Assembly (NCBI RefSeq): GCF_014200755.1
Contig: NZ_JACHCM010000003.1
Coordinates: 1-64,000, forward strand
DNA: 64,000 nucleotides
Source: Rhodanobacter sp. ANJX3
GTDB lineage: Bacteria; Pseudomonadota; Gammaproteobacteria; Xanthomonadales; Rhodanobacteraceae
Direction: 5' to 3'
The notes under the pieces were generated by a model. It saw only the letters and a list, made by a program, of their open reading frames with translations. It did not search any database and was not told where the DNA came from. How positions within the stretch are numbered: position 1 is the stretch's first letter; every line of letters begins with the position of its first letter. Of this stretch, positions 36,458-45,146 are shown piece by piece. Both the position numbers and the translations under genes were made by a program.

Positions 36458-36943
36458 TCAGTGTGCGGCGGCGTCCGGCGCATGCGCGTGGCCATGCTGC
36501 AGCTCTTCTTCGGTCGCATCGCGCACGTCGGTCACGCTGACGTCGAAATGCAGGTCCTTGCCAGCCATCGGATGGTTGAGATCGACGTCGATCGTGCTCA
36601 TGCCGACCTTGTGCACGGTTACCGCACGCTGGCCGCCTTCCTTCAGCTGCAGGATCGTGACCATGCCGGGCTTCAGACGGTTGGCCTGCGGAAAATATTT
36701 TTTCGACATGCGCTGGATCTGGTCTTCCTGACGCGCACCGTAGCCGTCGGCGGCCGCGACGTCGACTTCCAGCGTGTCGCCGGCCTCGTGGCCTTCCAGC
36801 GCGTTTTCCAGGCCCGGAATCAGCTGACCATGGCCCAGCAGCACCCACAGCTGCTGTTCGCGATCGTGCGAACTCTCGACCTTCTCACCGTCGACCGTCA
36901 GCGTGTAGTGGAGTGCGATGACCTTGTCCTTGCCAGCCTTCAT
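36458..36943 (-). CDS. slyD: FKBP-type peptidyl-prolyl isomerase SlyD
   Basis: SlyD is a prolyl isomerase, chaperone and nickel-binding protein. The FKBP part (LHYTLTVDGEKVESS) is split by the IF domain (ADGYGARQEDQIQRM). The C-terminus carries a short His-rich tail (HGHAHAPDAAAH), less metal-rich than that of E. coli SlyD and lacking its cysteines. Length 161. Confidence 0.93.
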   Translation of the reverse strand: MKAGKDKVIALHYTLTVDGEKVESSHDREQQLWVLLGHGQLIPGLENALEGHEAGDTLEVDVAAADGYGARQEDQIQRMSKKYFPQANRLKPGMVTILQLKEGGQRAVTVHKVGMSTIDVDLNHPMAGKDLHFDVSVTDVRDATEEELQHGHAHAPDAAAH

Positions 36944-36979
36944 TGCCTGTCTCTCGAATGATGAAAGACGGCGATTCTA

Positions 36980-38233
36980 TCAGGTGGGCTCTTTCTCGAA
37001 ATCCAGCCCGCGCGCTTCGGGCCCCAGCCAGACCAGCAGCGCCAGAATCATCGCCACCACGCCGATCCATAGCGACATGGCAAAGGCAAAGTCGTGGCCG
37101 TGCCACTCGGCAATCCAGGTCTGCGCCGTTGCCGTGCCCGCCGCCAGCAGGTTGCCCATCTGGTAGGCAAAGCCCGGCAAAGTGGCGCGCATCGGCCCGG
37201 GCGACAGTTCGTTGAGATGGGTGGGCACCACGCCCCATGCACCCTGCACCATCACCTGAATCAGGAACGCACCCAGGCCCAGCAAGAGCAGCGAGCCGCC
37301 ATACGCCCACAGTGGAACCACCGGAATCGCCAGCAGCGCAGCGATGATCATCGCCTTGCGCCGACCGATGCGTTCGGACAGCACGCCGAAGAACAGCCCA
37401 CCGACCAGGGCGCCGAGATTGAGCAGCGCCACCAGCATGAAGGCTGTGCCCGAACTGGTGTCCAGATGAAGATTGACCTCTTCGAAGGTGTGGTACATGT
37501 CCTGCGAGCCATGGCTGAACATGTTGAACGCAGCCATCAGCAGCATCAGATAAATGCCGAGCTTCCAGTGCCCGCGCATGGATTCGCGCAGCGTCTGCTT
37601 TTGCCGCGTGGCCTTGCCCTTTTCCCACACCGGCGACTCCGGCACGCTGCGGCGGATATACAGCACGAGCAGCGCCGGCACCGCGCCGACGATGAACAAC
37701 CCGCGCCAGCCGATGTGATCGACCAGCAACCAGTTCGCCAGCGCCGCGAGAAAAAAGCCGCAGGGATAGCCGCTTTGCAGCAGCCCCGAGATCAGGCCCC
37801 GCGACTTGGCCGGAATCGACTCCATCGCCAGCGAGGCGCCGATACCCCATTCGCCACCCATCGCCACGCCGAACAGAAAACGCAGCACCAGCAGCACGGT
37901 TAGCGAGGGCGAAAACGCGGTCGCCAGTTCGAACACCGAGAACAGGATGATGTCGAGCATCAGAATCGGCCGGCGGCCGAAACGGTCGGCCAGCCGTCCG
38001 AACAGCAGCGCGCCGATCGGGCGCGCCGCCAGAGTCAGGAACAAGCCGTAGGTCACCGCCTTGTTGTCGACACCGAACTCTTTGGCGACGCCAACGATGA
38101 CAAAGGTCAGCAGAAAATAGTCGAACGCATCGAGCGTCCATCCGAGAAAACTGGCGAGCACGGTATGCCGCTGGGTGTGGTTGAGTTCCCGCAAGGGCGC
38201 AAGCAGCGACATCTGGCTTTCCTTGAATTGCAT
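36980..38233 (-). CDS. MFS transporter, SHS/ACS-type carboxylate:H+ symporter
   Basis: This is a 12-helix transporter of 417 residues. The start segment GWTLDAFDYFLLTFVIVGVA and the loop-2 motif GRLADRFGRRPIL fit the sialate/lactate symporter family, so a monocarboxylate or sialate substrate is likely, but not certain. The loop-8 copy is GVLSERIGRRKAMI. ATG 38233 was chosen; ATG 38212 (MSLLAPL) has an AAGGA at better spacing and may be the true start. Confidence 0.82.
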   Translation of the reverse strand: MQFKESQMSLLAPLRELNHTQRHTVLASFLGWTLDAFDYFLLTFVIVGVAKEFGVDNKAVTYGLFLTLAARPIGALLFGRLADRFGRRPILMLDIILFSVFELATAFSPSLTVLLVLRFLFGVAMGGEWGIGASLAMESIPAKSRGLISGLLQSGYPCGFFLAALANWLLVDHIGWRGLFIVGAVPALLVLYIRRSVPESPVWEKGKATRQKQTLRESMRGHWKLGIYLMLLMAAFNMFSHGSQDMYHTFEEVNLHLDTSSGTAFMLVALLNLGALVGGLFFGVLSERIGRRKAMIIAALLAIPVVPLWAYGGSLLLLGLGAFLIQVMVQGAWGVVPTHLNELSPGPMRATLPGFAYQMGNLLAAGTATAQTWIAEWHGHDFAFAMSLWIGVVAMILALLVWLGPEARGLDFEKEPT

Positions 38234-38482
38234 CGACGAATAACCTTTATCGTATGTCGGACGGACGTCTCGTTGGCAACGCCGAAGATGAAGATTTCGC
38301 ACAAGTCATTGCAAGCCTGCGAGCGCAAGCCGGCGATATGCGCAGACGTTGGCCGGCAACTCTTTTGCTTCGCTGCAACAAAAACAAGCGCAACGATGGT
38401 TATCGCGCTATACTTGGCGGCGAAGTCGTTCTGACTTCAGCGGCAGCCGCCGCATCTATCCCCAAGTCTGCAACACGGTATG

Positions 38483-38508
38483 AACACTCCGGGTTGCTCA
38501 GGAGTGTT
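38483..38508 (+). promoter_or_regulatory. hairpin sequestering the rhlE ribosome site
   Basis: AACACTCC and GGAGTGTT form an 8-bp perfect stem with a 10-base loop; the 3' arm is the rhlE Shine-Dalgarno, ending four bases before ATG 38513. No T-run follows, so this is not a terminator. The rest of the 279-base gap 38234-38512 shows a TATACT -10 at 38409-38414 without a clear -35. Confidence 0.65.
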
Positions 38509-38512
38509 ACTC

Positions 38513-39841
38513 ATGTCTTTCGATTCGCTGGGCCTTGCGCCCGCGTTGTTGCGTGCGCTTGCCGATTACGGCTACACCAAACCCACCCCGATCCAGGCCG
38601 CCGCGATCCCCGCCGCGCTGGAAGGCCACGACCTGCTCGCTGCCGCGCAAACCGGTACCGGCAAGACTGCCGCCTTTGTACTTCCCCTGCTGCAGCGTCT
38701 GTCGACCAGCGGCCAGACCATGACGCGCCGTCCGCGTGCGCTCATTCTCACCCCGACGCGCGAGCTGGCGGCCCAGGTTCACGAGAACCTGCGCGACTAC
38801 GGCAAGCACATCCAGGTCAGCGCCACCACGATCTTCGGCGGTGTCAGCATGGGCCCGCAGATCAACGCGCTGCGCCGCGGCGTCGACGTGGTCATCGCCA
38901 CGCCGGGTCGTTTGATGGATCACATGCAGCAGCGCACGCTGGATCTGTCCGGCGTCGAGACGCTGATCCTGGACGAAGCCGACCGCATGCTCGACATGGG
39001 CTTCCTGCCTGCGCTGAAGCGCATTCTCGTGGCGCTGCCGAAAAAGCGTCACACGATGCTGTTCTCGGCCACGTTCGCTCCGGCGATCAAGGCGCTGGCG
39101 ATGGAGTTCATGCACAACCCGAAAGAGATTTCGGTCTCCGCACCTAACACCGTCACCACCCTGGTCAGCCACCAGGTGCATCCGGTCGACGCCGCGAAAA
39201 AGCGTGACCTGCTGCTGCATCTGCTGTCGGTCGACAGCCGTCGCCAGTCGCTGGTGTTCAGCCGCACCAAGCATGGCGCCGACAAGCTGGTCACCTTTCT
39301 CAATGCCTCGGGCCTGCGCTCAGCCGCGATCCACGGCAACAAGAGCCAGAACGCACGCACCCGCGCCCTGAGCGATTTCAAGAGCGGCCGCATCACCGTA
39401 CTCGTGGCGACCGATATCGCCGCGCGCGGCATCGATATCGACCAGCTGCCGATCGTGATCAACTTCGATCTGCCGTCGGTGGCCGAGGACTATGTGCATC
39501 GCATCGGCCGCACCGGTCGCGCCGGCATGGAAGGCCTGGCGATTTCGCTGGTCAGCCACGACGAGAGCGGATTGCTGCACGACATCCGCAAGCTGCTGAA
39601 GCAGGACATCGCGATCAACCCGGTGCCCGGCTACGAGCCTTCCGCACCGCTGCGACTGGATGCGGGCGCACCGCGGCCGAAGCAGGGTGGTGGCGGTGGT
39701 CAGCGCCAGTCACGCGCGCCGCGGCAGGGCAAGCCGGCCGGTTCCGCACGACCCACCGGCTACGCGCCGCAGGGCCGTGGCGACCATGCCGCCGGTAACC
39801 AGCGCCGTCGCTCGAACCAGCGGCCGGCCGCCAAGGCCTGA
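38513..39841 (+). CDS. rhlE: DEAD-box RNA helicase RhlE
   Basis: This RNA helicase acts in ribosome assembly and RNA turnover, often in the cold. The motifs are in order: Q motif (PTPIQAAAIPA), AQTGTGKT, PTRELA, DEAD (LDEADRMLDMGF), SAT, and HRIGRTGRAG. The tail after about 375 is an Arg/Gly/Gln-rich low-complexity RNA-binding region. ATG 38513 has AGGAG inside a hairpin; ATG 38480 is in frame and would add 11 residues without a ribosome site. Length 442. Confidence 0.93.
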   Translation: MSFDSLGLAPALLRALADYGYTKPTPIQAAAIPAALEGHDLLAAAQTGTGKTAAFVLPLLQRLSTSGQTMTRRPRALILTPTRELAAQVHENLRDYGKHIQVSATTIFGGVSMGPQINALRRGVDVVIATPGRLMDHMQQRTLDLSGVETLILDEADRMLDMGFLPALKRILVALPKKRHTMLFSATFAPAIKALAMEFMHNPKEISVSAPNTVTTLVSHQVHPVDAAKKRDLLLHLLSVDSRRQSLVFSRTKHGADKLVTFLNASGLRSAAIHGNKSQNARTRALSDFKSGRITVLVATDIAARGIDIDQLPIVINFDLPSVAEDYVHRIGRTGRAGMEGLAISLVSHDESGLLHDIRKLLKQDIAINPVPGYEPSAPLRLDAGAPRPKQGGGGGQRQSRAPRQGKPAGSARPTGYAPQGRGDHAAGNQRRRSNQRPAAKA

Positions 39842-39867
39842 GCCGATTTGATTTGAGCAATGCCAAA

Positions 39868-39891
39868 GATGGCGGCCTTCGGGCCGCCATC
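39868..39891. terminator. GC-rich hairpin after rhlE, weak terminator
   Basis: A perfect 10-bp stem (GATGGCGGCC with GGCCGCCATC, TTCG loop) separates the convergent rhlE and GNAT genes. Only a short T-rich stretch (CTCGTTTGT) follows on the plus strand. Confidence 0.55.
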
Positions 39892-39917
39892 CTCGTTTGT
39901 GGGATCCCTCGATAGAC

Positions 39918-40472
39918 TCAGTCCTCTGAACGAATCTTCGCGGTGAGCACATGGTCTCGCCAGGACCCGGCGATCTTCAGGTACGCGCGCGCATACCCTT
40001 CGCGCTCGAACCCTAGGCGCTCGAGCAACCGCGCGCTGCGCTCGTTGTCGGGTAGATGATTGGCCATCACCCGATGCAGGCCCAGAGCACCGAACGCCCA
40101 GGCCAGCGTTGCCTCCAGCGCTTCTTTCATCAAACCAAAACCTTGCCATCGAGCGCCGACACCATAGCCCAGGATGCAAGCCTGAAAAGGCCCGCGCGCC
40201 ACGTTGGACAAAGTAATGCTGCCGATTATCTCGACTGCGTCGGTGTTGAATAAGAGCAATGAATAACCGCGATCTGCGCGAGCGGCCGCCTCGGCTTCGG
40301 CGATAATCCTGCTGCACTCCGACAGCGTGTAGTAGCTGGCTTCGCGCATGGGCTCCCACGGGCTCAAGTGCTCGCGGTTCTCCAAGCGATAAGCAAGCAG
40401 CTGCGGTGCATCGGCCGGCACGGCTAAACGGATCAAGCAGCGCGGCGTCCGCAAAATCGGCAGCGCCGTCAT
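39918..40472 (-). CDS. GNAT acetyltransferase, RimJ/RimL family
   Basis: This 184-residue acetyltransferase resembles RimJ, the N-terminal acetylase of S5. It shows LSPWEPMRE near the N-terminus, the acetyl-CoA loop GYGVGARWQGFGLMKEAL (motif A), and NERSARLLERLGFEREG (motif B). Its real acceptor cannot be read from the sequence. ATG 40472 overlaps the fghA stop by four bases. Confidence 0.87.
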   Translation of the reverse strand: MTALPILRTPRCLIRLAVPADAPQLLAYRLENREHLSPWEPMREASYYTLSECSRIIAEAEAAARADRGYSLLLFNTDAVEIIGSITLSNVARGPFQACILGYGVGARWQGFGLMKEALEATLAWAFGALGLHRVMANHLPDNERSARLLERLGFEREGYARAYLKIAGSWRDHVLTAKIRSED

Positions 40473-41317
40473 GCCAACGCTAGTGCCGCCGCGTGATGAC
40501 GAAGGTGGTCTTCCATAAACGTAGAGATAAACCAGTAGCTGTGGTCGTAGCCCGCCTGCCGGCGCAGCAACAGCTCCTGCCCGGCCTCGGCACAGGCCTG
40601 GTCGAACAGCTCCGGCTTGAGCTGACCCTCAAGAAACTGATCGGCCTCGCCCTGATCGATCAGGATGGTGCCTGGGAAGGTTTGCTTGCGGACCAACTCG
40701 CAGGCGTCGTAATCGGCCCAGGTCGGCGTGTCCTCGCCGAGATAGCGCGGCAGTGCCTTGAGCCCCCACGGCACCTGGCTGGGCGCAACGATAGGGGCAA
40801 ACGCGGACACCGAGCGATATCGATGCGGGTTTTTCAGTGCGATGGTCAAGGCACCATGTCCGCCCATCGAATGGCCGAAGATGCTGCTGCGTGCAGCATC
40901 GATCGGAAAGTTTTCCGCGATAAGGGCCGGCAGCTCGTCGACGATGTAGCTGTACATCCGAAAATTCTTCGACCAGGGCGCCTGCGTCGCGTCCAGATAA
41001 AAACCGGCGCCTTCACCGAACTCCCAGTCGCCGGTTGCGCCGTCGATATTTGTGCCGCGCGGGCTGGTGTCGGGCATCACCAGGATCAGCCCCAGCTCCG
41101 AGGCGAGCCGCTGCGCGCCGGCCTTGATCGTGGCCGTTTCTTCGGTACAGGTGAGCCCCGCCAGGTAATACAGCACCGGGCAACGCCCTTTTTCGGCCTG
41201 CGGCGGCTGGTACACCGCGAAACGCATCGGCCCCGCGCACGTTGTCGAGGTATGCCGGTAACTGCCCTGCACGCCATCGAAGCTGCGCTGTTCGGAGATT
41301 TTCTCGAGGGTGCTCAT
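40469..41317 (-). CDS. fghA: S-formylglutathione hydrolase
   Basis: This alpha/beta-hydrolase converts S-formylglutathione to formate and glutathione in formaldehyde detoxification. Its nucleophile elbow is GHSMGGHGAL; LAGLTCTEE and GEGAGFYLDAT are family hallmarks. Length 282. The glutathione-dependent formaldehyde dehydrogenase (frmA/adhC), usually next to it, is absent here. A truncated SDR lies just upstream. Confidence 0.94.
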   Translation of the reverse strand: MSTLEKISEQRSFDGVQGSYRHTSTTCAGPMRFAVYQPPQAEKGRCPVLYYLAGLTCTEETATIKAGAQRLASELGLILVMPDTSPRGTNIDGATGDWEFGEGAGFYLDATQAPWSKNFRMYSYIVDELPALIAENFPIDAARSSIFGHSMGGHGALTIALKNPHRYRSVSAFAPIVAPSQVPWGLKALPRYLGEDTPTWADYDACELVRKQTFPGTILIDQGEADQFLEGQLKPELFDQACAEAGQELLLRRQAGYDHSYWFISTFMEDHLRHHAAALALA

Positions 41318-41322
41318 GGCGG

Positions 41323-41580
41323 CTATCGCTCCTGGTCGGTGGGTCGCATCAGTATTTCGTTGATATTGACGTGCGCTGGCTGACTGACGCAGAACACGAT
41401 GGCATGCGCGACATCTTCCGGCTGCAGCTGGCGCAGGCTGTCGGCACAGGCATTGATCGTCTTTTTCACCTCGGCGTGGCCGATGTGATCGCGCAGTCCG
41501 GGCGCAAGGGCGGTGGTTTCGCCGATATCGGAGAAGACACCGGCACTGAGGGCCACGCGGTCTTTAAGTCGATGAGACAC
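41323..41580 (-). pseudogene. C-terminal remnant of an SDR-family oxidoreductase
   Basis: The 85 codons carry only the tail of a YdfG-like SDR: APGLRDHIGHAEVKKTI, then LQPEDVAHAIVFCVSQPAHV and NINEILMRPTDQER. No Rossmann motif (TGxxxGxG) or YxxxK is present, and I find no upstream frame that would supply them in the 153 bases before deaD. It starts at GTG 41580 without a good ribosome site. It ends five bases before fghA. It is most likely a deletion remnant, though a small expressed protein is possible. Confidence 0.75.
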
Positions 41581-41673
41581 GCTTTCTCCCGGGTAACGGC
41601 CAGATCATGAGCGACTGGATTAGCACAAAGCCGTGTCAGGACGCATGTTGCGGCGGGCCTTGACGCACGGGGC

Positions 41674-41682
41674 TGTTACAAT
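41674..41682 (+). promoter_or_regulatory. extended -10 promoter for deaD
   Basis: TGTTACAAT is a TGn-extended -10 box with one mismatch, about 52 bases upstream of ATG 41734. There is no -35 at the right distance (TTGACG at 41660 is only 11 bases away), consistent with an extended -10 promoter. Confidence 0.45.
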
Positions 41683-41733
41683 AGTGCTCTTCTTACACCC
41701 TTGCATGCCCTCTGCATGACATCGAAGGCTCCC

Positions 41734-43713
41734 ATGTCCCCCGCGTCCCCCGATTCCACCCCGGCTACCGCTGCCGGTTTCAGCACTCTCGGTCTTCCCC
41801 CCGAGGTGATCCGAGTTCTCAGCGACGTCGGCTACGAGTCGCCCTCGCCGATTCAGGCCGCCACCATTCCACCGCTGATGGAAGGCCGCGACGTGCTCGG
41901 CCAGGCCCAGACCGGCACCGGCAAGACCGCCGCGTTCGCCCTGCCGATCCTGTCGCGCATCCATGCGCGCGCCGGCAAGCCGCAGGCGCTGGTGCTCGCA
42001 CCTACGCGCGAATTGGCCATCCAGGTGGCCGAAGCATTTCAGCGCTACGCCGCGCACATTCCCGGTTTCCAGGTACTGCCGATTTACGGCGGCCAGAGCT
42101 ACGGCCCGCAGCTGCATTCGCTCAAGCGCGGCGTACACGTCGTCGTCGGTACGCCGGGTCGCGTGATCGATCATCTGGACAAGGGCACGCTGGATCTGTC
42201 CGAGCTGCGCTTTCTGGTGCTGGACGAAGCCGATGAAATGCTGCGCATGGGCTTTATCGACGACGTCGAGAAAGTGCTGCAGGCCACACCGCCGGAGCGC
42301 CAGGTCGCGCTGTTCTCGGCGACCATGCCCTCGGTGATCCGCAAGATCGCGCAGAAGCACCTGAAGGATCCGGTCGAGGTCACGATCAAGTCCTCGACCA
42401 CCACGGCGCCGAATATTCGCCAGCGTTACTGGTTTGTCAGCGGCATGCACAAGCTCGATGCGTTGACGCGCATCCTCGAGGCCGAGCCGTTCGACGCGAT
42501 GATCATCTTCGCGCGCACCAAGCAGGCCACCGAAGAGCTTGCCGGCAAGCTGCAGGCGCGTGGCCTGGCGGCCGCCGCGATCAACGGCGACATTGCGCAG
42601 GCGCAGCGCGAGCGGGTCGTGCAGCAGCTGAAAGACGGCAAGCTCGACATCCTGGTCGCTACCGACGTCGCCGCGCGCGGACTCGATGTGGACCGCATCA
42701 GTCATGTGTTCAATTACGACATCCCTTACGACACCGAAAGCTACGTGCATCGCATCGGCCGCACAGGACGCGCCGGCCGCAGCGGCGAGGCGATCCTGTT
42801 CGTCAGCCCGCGCGAGCGCGGCATGCTCGGCGCCATCGAGCGCGCCACGCGCCAGCCGATCGAGCAAATGCAGCTGCCGTCGGTCGACGTGGTCAACGAT
42901 GTGCGTATCGGCAAATTCAAGCAGCGCATCAGCGACATGCTGGCGCAGGGCGACCTGGGCGAATTCCAGAAACTGATAGAGCAGTACGAGCAGGAGCACA
43001 ACGTGCCGGCGATCGAAATCGCCGCCGCGCTGGCGCGCATCGCCCAGGGCGATCAGCCACTGCTGCTGGCGCCGCCGCCGAAGCGCGAAAAGTACGAGTC
43101 GTCGCCGCGCGAGCATTCGTCGCGCGAGAGGCCCACGCACGATAACGGCAGACATGACCGTGCCTCGTCGGATCGTCCGTCGCGCGACCGGCCGACCGGC
43201 GAGCGTCGTCCGCCGGCGGATCGCGACAGTGCCAGCAGTCGTCCCGCGCGCGACTTCAAGCCGCGCGAGTCCGCGTCGCACGACGGCGCGCCGCCGCGCG
43301 GCGAGTTCGGCAACCGGCCGGTTCGCGCGCATGCCACCGAAGAGGGCAAGCGCACGTATCGCGTCGAAGTCGGTCACGAGCACGGCGTGAAGCCGGGTAA
43401 CATCATCGGCGCCATCGCCAACGAAGCCGGGCTGGAAAGCCAGTTCATCGGCCGCCTCAGTATCCGCGACCACTACAGCCTGATCGATCTGCCGGACGGC
43501 ATGCCGAAGGAAGTGTTCGAGCATCTGAAAAAGGTCTGGGTGGTGCAGCAGCAGCTGCGCATCCACGAGTGGGACGGCAACGACACGGCATCCAGCAGCG
43601 CGCCGCCAGCGCGCAAGCCGGGCGGTTCGGGCAAGCCAGGTTTCAAACCCGGTGGACCGAAGCCCGGCAGCTTCAAGCCGGGCGGCGGCAAGCCCCCGCA
43701 CCGCAAGCCGTAA
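41734..43713 (+). CDS. deaD: ATP-dependent RNA helicase DeaD (CsdA)
   Basis: DeaD is a cold-shock DEAD-box helicase that unwinds mRNA and helps 50S assembly. Motifs: PSPIQAATIPPL, AQTGTGKT, PTRELA, LDEADEMLRMGF, SAT, HRIGRTGRAG. It then has a dimerisation region, an Arg/Asp/Ser-rich linker, a DbpA-type RNA-binding domain (YRVEVGHEHGVKPGNIIGAI) and a Gly/Pro/Lys tail (GKPGFKPGGPKPGSFKPGG). Length 659. ATG 41734 has GAAGG; ATG 41716 is in frame but lacks one. Confidence 0.95.
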   Translation: MSPASPDSTPATAAGFSTLGLPPEVIRVLSDVGYESPSPIQAATIPPLMEGRDVLGQAQTGTGKTAAFALPILSRIHARAGKPQALVLAPTRELAIQVAEAFQRYAAHIPGFQVLPIYGGQSYGPQLHSLKRGVHVVVGTPGRVIDHLDKGTLDLSELRFLVLDEADEMLRMGFIDDVEKVLQATPPERQVALFSATMPSVIRKIAQKHLKDPVEVTIKSSTTTAPNIRQRYWFVSGMHKLDALTRILEAEPFDAMIIFARTKQATEELAGKLQARGLAAAAINGDIAQAQRERVVQQLKDGKLDILVATDVAARGLDVDRISHVFNYDIPYDTESYVHRIGRTGRAGRSGEAILFVSPRERGMLGAIERATRQPIEQMQLPSVDVVNDVRIGKFKQRISDMLAQGDLGEFQKLIEQYEQEHNVPAIEIAAALARIAQGDQPLLLAPPPKREKYESSPREHSSRERPTHDNGRHDRASSDRPSRDRPTGERRPPADRDSASSRPARDFKPRESASHDGAPPRGEFGNRPVRAHATEEGKRTYRVEVGHEHGVKPGNIIGAIANEAGLESQFIGRLSIRDHYSLIDLPDGMPKEVFEHLKKVWVVQQQLRIHEWDGNDTASSSAPPARKPGGSGKPGFKPGGPKPGSFKPGGGKPPHRKP

Positions 43714-43728
43714 CCTGAAGCTCGACCG

Positions 43729-43758
43729 AAAGCCGCAGCCCACGCTGCGGCTTTTTTT
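43729..43758 (+). terminator. intrinsic terminator of deaD
   Basis: AAAGCCGCAG and CTGCGGCTTT form a 10-bp stem with a 6-base loop, followed by four or more T. It is 16 bases after the deaD stop. Confidence 0.92.
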
Positions 43759-43891
43759 ATTTCGTCAGCGGCACTCGCATTGAGATTGTTCCGATCTTGC
43801 GACACATCGTTTCCGCGCAGCGCGCTCCGCTGGTCATGCAAATGACAGGATTGACCCTATCTTTGGTATATCCCACCGAAATACTGTCGTT

Positions 43892-44674
43892 ATGACCTCC
43901 TTGCCCAGTCTCTACATCTCCCACGGCTCGCCGATGACTGCTCTACAGCCGGGGCTTACCGGCCAGCGGTTGGTCGAGCTGGCTGCACTGCTGCCGAAGC
44001 CGCGCGCCATCGTCATGGCCAGCGCCCACTGGCTGTCGCGCAAGCCGCAGGTCGGCGGCGCGGCAATGCCGGAAACCATCCACGATTTTCGCGGCTTCCC
44101 GGCCGAGCTTTATGCGCTGCGGTATCCCGCACCGGGCGCACCCGATTTGGCCGTAAAGGTGGCTGAACTGCTGGCGCGGGCAGATCTATCCGCCACGATT
44201 GATCCCTCGCGAGGCCTCGATCACGGTGCCTGGGTGCCCCTGCGCCTGCTTTATCCGGACGCCGATATTCCGGTGGTACCGATCACCATTCAGCCTGAGC
44301 TAGGGCCGGCCCATCAATACGCCGTCGGCCGCGCCCTGGCGTCGCTGCGCGACGAGGGCATCCTGGTCATCGGCTCAGGCAGCATCACGCACAACCTGCA
44401 TGATTTTGGCGCCGGTTATAGCGAGCAGCGGCTGGCGCCTTACGTGCAGCCTTTCATCGAATGGATCGAACAGCGGCTGGCCGTCGGCGATATCGACGCC
44501 CTGCTCGACTACCGTCGCCAGGCACCCGGCGCCGAACGCGCCCATCCCACCGACGAGCATCTGCTGCCGTTGTTCGTCGCGCTGGGCGCAGCCGGCCCGA
44601 ACGCTCACGCGCAGCGCATCGATGCAGGCATCGACCTCGGCTTTCTGGCGATGGATATCTATCGCTTCAACTGA
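43892..44674 (+). CDS. ygiD: 4,5-DOPA dioxygenase extradiol family (YgiD)
   Basis: This class III extradiol ring-cleavage dioxygenase family includes the plant betalain enzyme DODA and E. coli YgiD. The metal-binding residues lie in YISHGSP, SAHWLS, GLDHGAWVPL and SGSITHNLHDF. Length 260. The physiological aromatic substrate in bacteria is not known. The 178 bases upstream hold the deaD terminator and an AT-richer promoter region. Confidence 0.9.
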   Translation: MTSLPSLYISHGSPMTALQPGLTGQRLVELAALLPKPRAIVMASAHWLSRKPQVGGAAMPETIHDFRGFPAELYALRYPAPGAPDLAVKVAELLARADLSATIDPSRGLDHGAWVPLRLLYPDADIPVVPITIQPELGPAHQYAVGRALASLRDEGILVIGSGSITHNLHDFGAGYSEQRLAPYVQPFIEWIEQRLAVGDIDALLDYRRQAPGAERAHPTDEHLLPLFVALGAAGPNAHAQRIDAGIDLGFLAMDIYRFN

Positions 44675-44701
44675 TTCAACGCGACGAGTAAACGCAGCAA
44701 A

Positions 44702-45097
44702 TCAATCGTTCGACGACGACACGTGCGATGTGGCTGGCCAGTCCGCTGGCGTCAGCAGCGGCAAGCCATGTCCCAGACGCGCCTTGTCGCACTGTGCGCT
44801 CACCCTGCCAAATTCCCACGACGGCTCCACTTCGCGGCATACCGACGGGCGCTGCTCGTAGATGCCGCAATGCGCCGCGTGGCCCACCACGCCAAGCAGG
44901 GCGACGCAGCGCGGTTTGGCCGCATTGGTGCCGCGCATCGCCAGCCGATGCGGATCGAGTTTCTCGGTCAACTCCAGCGGCACGCTGCCGCCGGTCACGC
45001 CCTCCGCTTCGGACCAGTGGAAGGCCACGCGGAAAAATGCGCAGCAGGCGCCGCAGCACAGGCAGGGATGGTCCATCGGGTCAGTCAAACTCGGCAA
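44702..45097 (-). CDS. YkgJ-family cysteine cluster protein
   Basis: This 131-residue protein has a Cys-rich metal-binding or iron-sulphur cluster site (HPCLCCGACCAFF, then PRCVALLG, HCGIYEQRPSVCRE). The function of the family is unknown; some members sit with flagellar or Fe-S genes. It may start at 45097 or at ATG 45076 (MDHPCLC). It is convergent with ygiD, 27 bases between stops. Confidence 0.85.
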   Translation of the reverse strand: MPSLTDPMDHPCLCCGACCAFFRVAFHWSEAEGVTGGSVPLELTEKLDPHRLAMRGTNAAKPRCVALLGVVGHAAHCGIYEQRPSVCREVEPSWEFGRVSAQCDKARLGHGLPLLTPADWPATSHVSSSND

Positions 45098-45146
45098 CGC
45101 GCAAAGCAGCGACCTGGAATATACGCCTAGGCCGCATAGATCAACC

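Noticed and set aside
41620..43743. 707-codon open frame on the minus strand opposite deaD
   Set aside because: It is the antisense shadow of a clear DEAD-box helicase in GC-rich DNA; its translation is Arg/Ala/Gly-rich without domains.
43851..43887. Sigma-70 promoter for ygiD (TTGACC with TACTGT)
   Set aside because: The spacing between the boxes is about 25 bases, too long for a functional pair.
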